NCBI RefSeq assembly: GCF_023065955.2
Contig: NW_026622985.1
Span: 78,667,931 to 78,731,930, forward strand
Origin: Ursus arctos
Lineage: Eukaryota > Chordata > Mammalia > Carnivora > Ursidae
DNA: 64,000 nt
Direction: 5' to 3'
Under the pieces are notes generated by a model that was not told where the DNA came from, ran no database searches, and worked only from the letters and a program-made list of their open reading frames with translations. Made by a program: the position numbers and the translations under genes. Position 1 is the stretch's first letter; each line of letters opens with the position of its first letter. Of the stretch, positions 57,270 through 64,000 are shown one piece after another.

Positions 57270-58182
57270 GAGGCATTTATATATGATCCTAATAAGTGCT
57301 TCGTGTGCTAAGCCTGCATGAAATATATCAAAGAAACAGAATAATATACACCAATGATGCCCGTGAACTCACTAGAAGAACTTCCATCTTCTGCCCTAGG
57401 TCTAGGTGTGACACAGGAGAGACCCTGCCGAGATAAAAGACACGGTTGTGAAGCTAGGTGCGCTCCTGACTGCCATCCTACCTGGGGTGAGAGTGCCAAG
57501 ATAGGAGACCCATCATGACGCTTTTGGTTGAACAAGGAAAACCCTCCCCCTTTAAAATGACTTAATCCCAGTCTCCCAAAATGTTTATGACTTCCTGAAA
57601 CCTGCTTTTCTCTTTAGTCCTGGGATAAATTTCTATTTACTGCAGTCTCTTTCTTTCCTCTTGTATTGTTTGCCTTTGTATTTTTAATAGCATAACAATT
57701 TTTACATGTTTCATCAGTACCATTCATCAGGGTGGGCCTTCTCCTCTCTGCCACAGTCCCCCACACCCCGTATGAACTGTCAGGCCACACTAGCCATCTG
57801 GGGGTGGCTTTCCAGACTATTCCCTCTCCCGAACTCATTTTCCCTGACCCTTCCTTCCCAATCCCGGCTATCTTTTTTCTCTTCCTCAGCAGTTGGCCGA
57901 CACATGGAACTACAGCGTGCTCAACACGTCACCCTTCAGAGCTTGCACAGTACTTTCTCTTGCCTGTTCCTGTGCAAGAACCAGACTCCTAGACTCTTCT
58001 TTTAATCTTATTACTTTCTTTATAATAATAATTAAAGTTATGTGTTACTCCTGTGGCTCATGAACTGCTTTTTTATTTCTGTTAGCAGAGGTCCCTTAAC
58101 AGGATTGATTTCCCATCCCCAGTACGGTGGCTTAATAGATTTGAATCAAAGAATCATAGACCATTTTACTATTCTTAGTTTT
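57270..58182. other. unassigned sequence
   Basis: No repeat recognised. Frames of 99 and 86 codons (57706-58005, 57732-57992) are on one strand in overlapping frames with no domain, so I treat them as chance. Confidence 0.35.
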
Positions 58183-58200
58183 AAGAAAATTAAAGTTAGA

Positions 58201-58399
58201 GGGGCCCCTGGGTAGCGCAGTCGTTAAGCGTCTGCCTTCGGCTCAGGGCGTGATCCCGGCGTTCCGGGATCGAGTCCCACATCGGGCTTCTCCGCTGGGA
58301 GCCTGCTTCTTCCTCTCCCACTCCCCTGCTGTGTTCCCTCTCTCGCTGGCTGTCTCTCTGTCACATAAATAAATAAAATCTTTAAAAAAAAAAGAAAGA
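58201..58399 (+). mobile_element. SINEC, bear-type, 18-bp TSD
   Basis: Complete. TSD aagaaaattaaagttaga is identical at 58183-58200 and 58400-58417. Confidence 0.97.
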
Positions 58400-58689
58400 A
58401 AGAAAATTAAAGTTAGAAAAGACAGGGCTAGATCCCATTTTAAGTTTGAAGCCAAAATTCTAATATTTCTTCACAATCACATTAATAGATTAACATGGTT
58501 TCAAGTAAAGGATTATATTGTTCTAATATACATCAATTCAATAATCAAAGTGATATCTGCCAACTTGATTAACTCCCATAAACTTGCATGAATAAAGCTT
58601 ATTACCACCTACTATGTACAAAAAATCAAAATGGATTATAAACCTAAGATTTTAGTTCTTACTATAACTAATAAGAACTAAAACTACGT

Positions 58690-60050
58690 TTAAAAAATCA
58701 ATTTCTTCCTGTTTCAGTCTTGGTAGTTTATAGGTTTCCAGGAAGGCCTCCATCTCTTCCAGGTTGCTTAACTTATTGGCATAAAGCTGTTGATAAAAGT
58801 TTCTAATAATCCTTCCTATTTCATTGGTGTTGGTTGTGACCTCTCCCTTTTCATTCATAATTTTATTAATTTGGGTCCTTTCTCTATTCTTTTGGATAAG
58901 TCTTGCCAATGGTTTGTCAATTTTATTTATTCTTTCAAAGAACAAGCTTCTAGTTCTGTTGATCTGCTCTACTGTGCTCCTGGTTTCTAATTCATTGATC
59001 TCTGCTCTAATCTTGATCAACTGCTTTCTCGTGCATGGATTAGGCCTGTTCCTCTGTTGCTGTTCCAGCTTCTTGAGGTGAGAATATAAAAACTGCATTT
59101 TAGATTTTTCTATTCTTTTGAGCGAGGCTTGGATGGCTATGTATTTTCCTCTTAGGACTGCCTTTGCAGTGTCCCATAGGTTTTGGACCGTTGTGTTTTC
59201 ATTCTCATTGGTCTCCATAAATTGTTTAAATTGATTTTTTATTTCCTGGTTTATCGAATCATTCTTGAGCAGGATGGTTCTTAGTCTCCAAGTGTTTGAG
59301 TTTCTTCCAAATTTTTCCAATTGTTGTTAGAGAGGATGTGGAGAAAGGGGATCCCTCCTACATTGTTGGTGGGAATGCAAGTTGGTACAGCCACTCTGGA
59401 AAACAGTATGGAGGTCCCTTAAAAAGTTAAAAATTGAGCTACCCTATGATCCAGCCATTGCACTATTGGGTATTTATCCCAGAGATACAGACGTAGTGAA
59501 GAGAAGGGCCATATGCACCCCAATGTTCATAGCAGCATTGTCCACAATAGCTAAATCGTGGAAGGAGCCGAGATGCCCTTCAACAGATGACTGGATTAAG
59601 AAGATGTGGTCCATATATACAATGGAATATTACTCAGCTATCAAAAAGAACGATTTCTCAACATTTGTTGCAACATGGATGGCACTGGAGGAGATAATGC
59701 TAAGTGAAATAAGTCAGGCAGATAAAGACAATTATCATATGGTTTCTCTCATCTATGGAACATAAGAACTAGGAAGATCGGTAGGGGAAGAAAGGGATAA
59801 AGAAAGGGGGGGTAACCAGAAGGGGGAATGAAGCATGAGAGACTATGGACTATGAGAAACAAACTGGGGGCTTCAGAGGGGAGGGGGGTGGGGGAATGGG
59901 ATAGACCGGTGATGGGTAGTAAGGAGGGCACATATTGCATGGTGCACTGGGTGTTATACACAACTAATGAATCATCGAGCCTTACATCGGAAACCGGGGA
60001 TGTACTGTATGGTGACTAACATAATATAATAAAAATATTATAATGAAAAA
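58690..60050 (+). mobile_element. twin-primed (5'-inverted) young L1 with 17-bp TSD
   Basis: Bases 58690-59325 are ORF2 (between endonuclease and RT) in antisense, and keep a 222-codon minus-strand frame (58652-59320). Bases 59326-60050 are the sense ORF2 C-terminus and 3' UTR with a relic frame at 59382-59765, ending in an A-rich tail. The intervening RT region is missing. TSD aagaactaaaactacgt is identical at 58673-58689 and 60051-60067. Not active: inverted and 5'-truncated. Confidence 0.96.
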
Positions 60051-60690
60051 AAGAACTAAAACTACGTCTTTCACTTAGAAGGAAATAATAGGAGTAAATC
60101 TTTGTGAACTTGGATTAGGAAATGTTTTCTTGCATATGACAAAAAAGCACAAGTGACCTAAGAAACAGATAAATTGGCCTTCATCGGTATGAAAAACTTT
60201 GTGCTTTGGAGAACACCAACAAGAAAGCAAAAAGACAACCCACAGAATGGGAGGAATATTTGCAAATTATGTATCTGATAAGGGTCTACTATCCAGAATA
60301 TATAAAGAACTCTTAACACTCAAGCCAATGAAAGATGAGCAAAGGATAGGAACAGCTATTTCTCCAAAGATGGTGGACAATGGTCAATAAGCACATGAAA
60401 AGATGTTCAACATAATCAGTCATTAAGGAAATACAAACCCAAACCATTATGAGACACCACTTCCCATCCACCAGGCTGGCTATAAAGAAAAAGATAGACA
60501 ATAACAAGTGTGGGTGAGATGTAGAAAAGCTGGAGCTCTCAGATTGTGCTGGGGGGAATGTGAAATAGCGCAGCCCCTCTGGAAAACAGTCTGGTGGTTC
60601 CTCAAAAGTTTAAACACAGAGTTACCCTATGACCCAGCAATTCCACTCCTAGGTATATGCCCCCCAAATATGAGAGCATACATTCAACAG

Positions 60691-60912
60691 GGCGCCTGGG
60701 TGGCTCAGTCGGTTGAGCGTCGGACTCTTGATTTCAGCTCAGGTCATGATCTCAGGGTCATGGGATCGAGCCCCGGATGGGGCTCCACACTCACAGCAGA
60801 ATCTGCTTGAGATTTCCCTCTCCTTCTCCCTCTGCCCCTCCCCCTACTCGCACATGTGCAGGCGCTCTCTCTCTCTCTCCCTCTCAAATAAATCAATAAA
60901 ACCTTAAAAAAA
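60691..60912 (+). mobile_element. SINEC, older copy
   Basis: Head 'ggcgcctgggtggctcagtc', body, tail 'ctctcaaataaatcaataaaa'. The flanks are weakly alike, so the TSD is unclear. Sits in the old L1. Confidence 0.9.
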
Positions 60913-61325
60913 AACCACATACCCACACAAAAACTTATACATGAATGTACATAGCAGCATTATTCACAATAACCAAGGAGTGGAAGGACCCAGATGTCCA
61001 AGGGATGGATAAATAAACAAAATGTAGTATATTTATGCAATGGAATTTTTTTTATCCATTAAAAGGCAACTGATTCATACTACAACATGGATGAGCCTGA
61101 AAACATGATGCCAAGTGAAAGAAACCAGTCACAAAAGACCACATATTGAATTATTCCATTTATTCATGTGCACAATAGGCAAACCCACAGGGACAGAAAG
61201 CGGACCAGTGGTTGCCAGGGGTTGGAGATGGTTCCACAACTCTGTGAATATACTAAAAACCACTGAATGATATATTTTAAAAGGGTGAATATTGTGATAT
61301 GTAAATTATATCTCAACAAGCTGTT

Positions 61326-61674
61326 ATTTCTAAGTGCTTACTGCTAACATGTGCTTCGTGCTCTCATCAGTGAAGGAGTTTCCAGAGATGAGAATGGGGA
61401 AAAGTGTCTAAGGCCTAGAAGGGATAGAATCCCATTTCACAACACCAGGATCTTCACCTGGCCTTCCCCCCTTTCTTCCTTACTTGGTTAATTCACAGAA
61501 TCAGCCGTTTGCTGATGTCACTTGGGTAAATTAACTCCTCCTGACCTCAGTTTTGTTTCCTAAGGCATTCGCCCCAGGGAGTAGCACCTGGACGTCGGGG
61601 CACACACCGGCGTCAGGCCAGCTAATACTATATTCCCCAGCTCTACCAGATGGGAGGCTTCGCTCGTGTTAGCC
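61326..61674. other. unassigned sequence
   Basis: A weak MIR-like 'cttgggtaaattaactcctc' lies at 61521. No other element. Confidence 0.35.
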
Positions 61675-61830
61675 CACCTGGCCAGGCCTCATTCATCCTC
61701 ACTGTAAAATGGGGATAATTTACACTCACCCCACAGATTGCAGAGAATGAAACCCTCTACACTTATTGGGGTCCTTGACAGGGACTAAGCACTCTGCAAA
61801 CACAGCTGTTATTGGCTCAAAGGCTCCTTC
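61675..61830 (-). mobile_element. MIR SINE, antisense
   Basis: 'ctcactgtaaaatggggata', 'ctcaccccacagattgcaga' and 'gcaaacacagctgttattgg' follow the reverse MIR order. Confidence 0.7.
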
Positions 61831-62060
61831 CTGTTCTAAAAGTCTCCGTGATAGCCAATGGAATTCAGCTTCCGTAGCATCTGTAATAAAAGTAGTAACG
61901 CCACTTTAAACAGTCAAGAAGGTTGTCATAATTCAGCCAAGTATGAGCCAAAAAAGATGGAATATAGAGCAAGAGTTGTTTAGCCAGTTAATAGGAGAAC
62001 AGAAAAACGTGTCATTTTCAGCCTGCATCATTATAAACTGTCATTCTAAAGAACAAATTA

Positions 62061-62258
62061 GGGGCGCCTGGGTGGCTCAGTCATTAAGCGTCTGCCTTGG
62101 GCTCAGGGCGTGATCCCAGAGTCCCGGGACCGAGCCCCATATCAGGCTCCTTCACTGGGAGCCTGCTTCTTCCTCTCCCACTCCCCCTGCTTGTGTTCCC
62201 TCTCTAGCTGGCTGTCTCTCTCTCTGTCAAATAAATAAATAAAATCTTAAAAAAAAAA
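62061..62258 (+). mobile_element. SINEC, bear-type
   Basis: Head 'ggggcgcctgggtggctcag', body 'cttcctctcccactccccct' and A tail complete. TSD only weakly visible ('aaatta'). Confidence 0.92.
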
Positions 62259-63692
62259 ATTAAATGAAAACCAAATAAGAGGGAAAAGAGTAATGAACAC
62301 AGAATTAGGACTTAAGTCGACTTGACACAGAGCTTAAAATAGGAAGAAAAAGCTGAAGTCGTCTTGTCATTCTGCACAAGCATGGCCATTACAGCGGTGT
62401 GGACTTGATGCTTTTTACCATCTTCTGCCAGTTGCCTGATTGCTTGGAGAAAGCAGTTTCCATAATCTGGCTCGATTCTGGGCCACGGCTTTCTTCTACT
62501 GAAGATTGCACTGGCGGCTCACAGGACCGGTGGACGGGTAAGTGTAAGTCTATGTTAAGTCGTCGTGACACTGTTCCCTCTGCCCCTTATGTTCTGAGTC
62601 AGACAGACACCTAGACGATGGCGTGGGGTTTTTTCCTCCTCATTTGGATGCCTGCATGCTTGAGATGCAAATTTCTTAGATCATCAAGCAAGCATTACTG
62701 TCATCATTTGCAAAATGACAAAATTACGGGGATGTCTCCCCTGACTGCTTTGATGGACTGACTTCCGGCTCTCAAGGTACCTTCCCTTTTCCTCCAGCAG
62801 TAATTTATCTAAAAGTTAATTACCAACCATTAGCTCGCCTACTGAGCTAGCCCAGCAGTCCGAGTTGAGCGTGAGGAAAGGGGGGGATCACATAAGTTAC
62901 CTTCTGATTTTTCTCGAAAAATAGAGAAACAGAAGCAATACGAAAGGACAGTCTTAGTACCAACAACAACAAACTCCTGCAAGAAAAATCCCTTAGACTG
63001 CTGCAGGAGAACGTGGTCTCATTTCATGTTTAAAGGAATACGTGCTCCACTAAGACACAGCAGCCTGTGATTGCATCTAGAGGCATTCAAATCCCTCCAA
63101 GCCTGTGCACATATCATAGAATAAAAAACATACTGGTGTTATAGGTCAGCCCATCTGCAGTAAACATGTCAACGTGGGAGAAGGGGAAAGCAGACACGCA
63201 CTTCAGATAATCCCTCTAAAACTTATCAGGGTTTCTACAGCAGGCTTGTCCTTCATCTTCAAAGGTGCCCATGGGGAAAATGACAATCCATGAACACAAA
63301 CAAATGACACGTTATCCTGAATCATAATTTTAAATAAATGAAAATGATGCCATCCAACAAATTATTCCATAGTACCAGTAACTGTTACATCACGCAGGCC
63401 TCCTCAAAACAGCGGACACGCACAGTGACATTTACAGTAACGTTATACCATCTTAACCTTGTCTTGCCATTTGTGAAACTCCACAGTTAATGCAACCTAG
63501 CATGGGTCGCCATTTCGGCAAACTGGAATATGGCATGTAAGTGATATAGACGCTTAAAAGAGAAATTCGTTCAGAAAAGGGAACCAAAACAAATTCTAGA
63601 AAATTTGAGGCATATTAAAATAAAAATATTTGGCATTCAAATAGATGACCTATTACAAAACCTATGCATTTGCATACTTTTTTCGAAAGGGA
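62259..63692. other. unassigned sequence
   Basis: About 1.4 kb without a recognised transposon. A possible exon-like segment is discussed in the findings (62432-62537). Frames on both strands near 62390-62610 lack domains. Confidence 0.4.
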
Positions 63693-64000
63693 ATGAACTC
63701 CAGGTTTGAACTTTGGTTCTTTTGTTTTTTTTTAAGATTTTATTTATTTATTTATTTATTTATTTGTTTGTTTATATGAGAGAGAGAGAGAGAGAGAGCA
63801 TGAGTAGGGAGAGTGGCAGGCAGAGAGAGAAGCAGGCGCCCTGCTAAGCAACTGATCCCAGAACCCTGGGATCATGACCTGAGCCAAAGGCAGATGCTTG
63901 CTTAACCGACTGAGCCACCCAGGCTAAACTTCGGTACTGCTAAGCTACATGACCTTGGGCAGTTTAACTTCTCTGTGCCTCAGTTTTCTTATCAGTAAAA
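63693..64000 (-). mobile_element. MIR SINE, antisense, split by a SINE, running off the window
   Basis: 'ccaggtttgaactttggttc' on the left and 'ctacatgaccttgggcagtt' and 'ctctgtgcctcagttttctt' on the right are one MIR separated by the SINE at 63718-63926. The window ends inside it. Confidence 0.75.
63718..63926 (-). mobile_element. SINEC inside MIR
   Basis: Antisense, with ATTT and GA runs expanded. Flanks aactttggt (63709-63717) and aacttcggt (63927-63935), one mismatch. Confidence 0.9.

Larger units (their letters stand above)
58610..61325 (+). mobile_element. older L1 hosting a younger twin-primed L1 and a SINE
   Basis: 'aaaatcaaaatggattataa' lies on the left, and 'aataggagtaaatctttgtg', 'caacccacagaatgggagga', 'tatgacccagcaattccact' and 'acatggatgagcctgaaaac' on the right, in L1 ORF2 order, ending at 'aaattatatctcaacaagct'. 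The younger L1 (58690-60050) and a SINE (60691-60912) interrupt it. Confidence 0.8.

Noticed and set aside
58652..59320. A 222-codon minus frame as a possible gene.
   Set aside because: It is L1 ORF2 (between endonuclease and RT) in an inverted, truncated insertion bounded by a TSD. Not a host gene.

Overview
This window is gene-poor nuclear DNA from a caniform carnivore, most likely a bear (Ursidae). The main evidence is about 33 tRNA-Lys-derived SINEs of the carnivore SINEC type. Many carry the sub-type I associate with bear and panda genomes: a GGGGCGCCTGGGTGGC head, a 'cttcctctcccactccccctgcttgtgttccctctctcgctggctg' body, and an AAATAAATAAAATCTT(A)n tail. Four copies of a young carnivore L1 3' end (motif 'ttagtcaccatacagtacatcc') point the same way. 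Assignment to Ursidae is inference from repeat sub-type, not a database match.

I found no protein-coding gene, spliced gene model, CpG island, intact non-coding RNA gene or CRISPR array. The open frames are short and lie in repeats. The longest (about 519 codons, minus strand, 48959-50518) is a translation of a TA-rich tandem array plus a SINE. The window therefore reads as an intergenic stretch or the interior of a large intron.

Layout. 1-6.5 kb: an antisense L1 3' end, two SINEs stacked on one target site, an L2 end and a 1.4 kb L1 3' part. 6.5-13 kb: an LTR-like repeat, MIRs, old L1 pieces and a 1.7 kb L1. 13-19 kb: purine-rich DNA, MIRs, MER5-type hAT DNA transposons and an MLT1-like LTR split by a SINE. 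19-26 kb: a U6 snRNA fragment with a poly(A) tail, a twin-primed (5'-inverted) L1 with a SINE inside it, and a solo MaLR LTR with 5-bp duplications. 26-31 kb: one decayed L1 of about 4 kb split by SINEs, a TA repeat and another repeat. 31-40 kb: compound microsatellites, antisense L1, a second stacked SINE pair and a 1.6 kb fossil hAT transposase element. 40-48 kb: mostly unassigned sequence, then an L1 hosting a solo LTR and two SINEs. 48-51 kb: an antisense L1 carrying a 1.3 kb GATGTGTATA(TA)n array flanked by inverted L1 arms, the most striking structure here. 51-58 kb: an LTR-like repeat with a small GC-rich minisatellite and mostly unassigned sequence. 58-64 kb: a second twin-primed L1 inserted in an older L1, SINEs and MIRs.

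Nothing works together as a pathway. The content is a layered record of retrotransposition, and many insertions keep target-site duplications (TSDs) clear enough to order the events. No undescribed biological system is evident. Points for follow-up are the palindrome-flanked array, the U6 chimera, the target-site re-use by SINE pairs and two repeat-free AT-rich blocks that may be conserved regulatory DNA.
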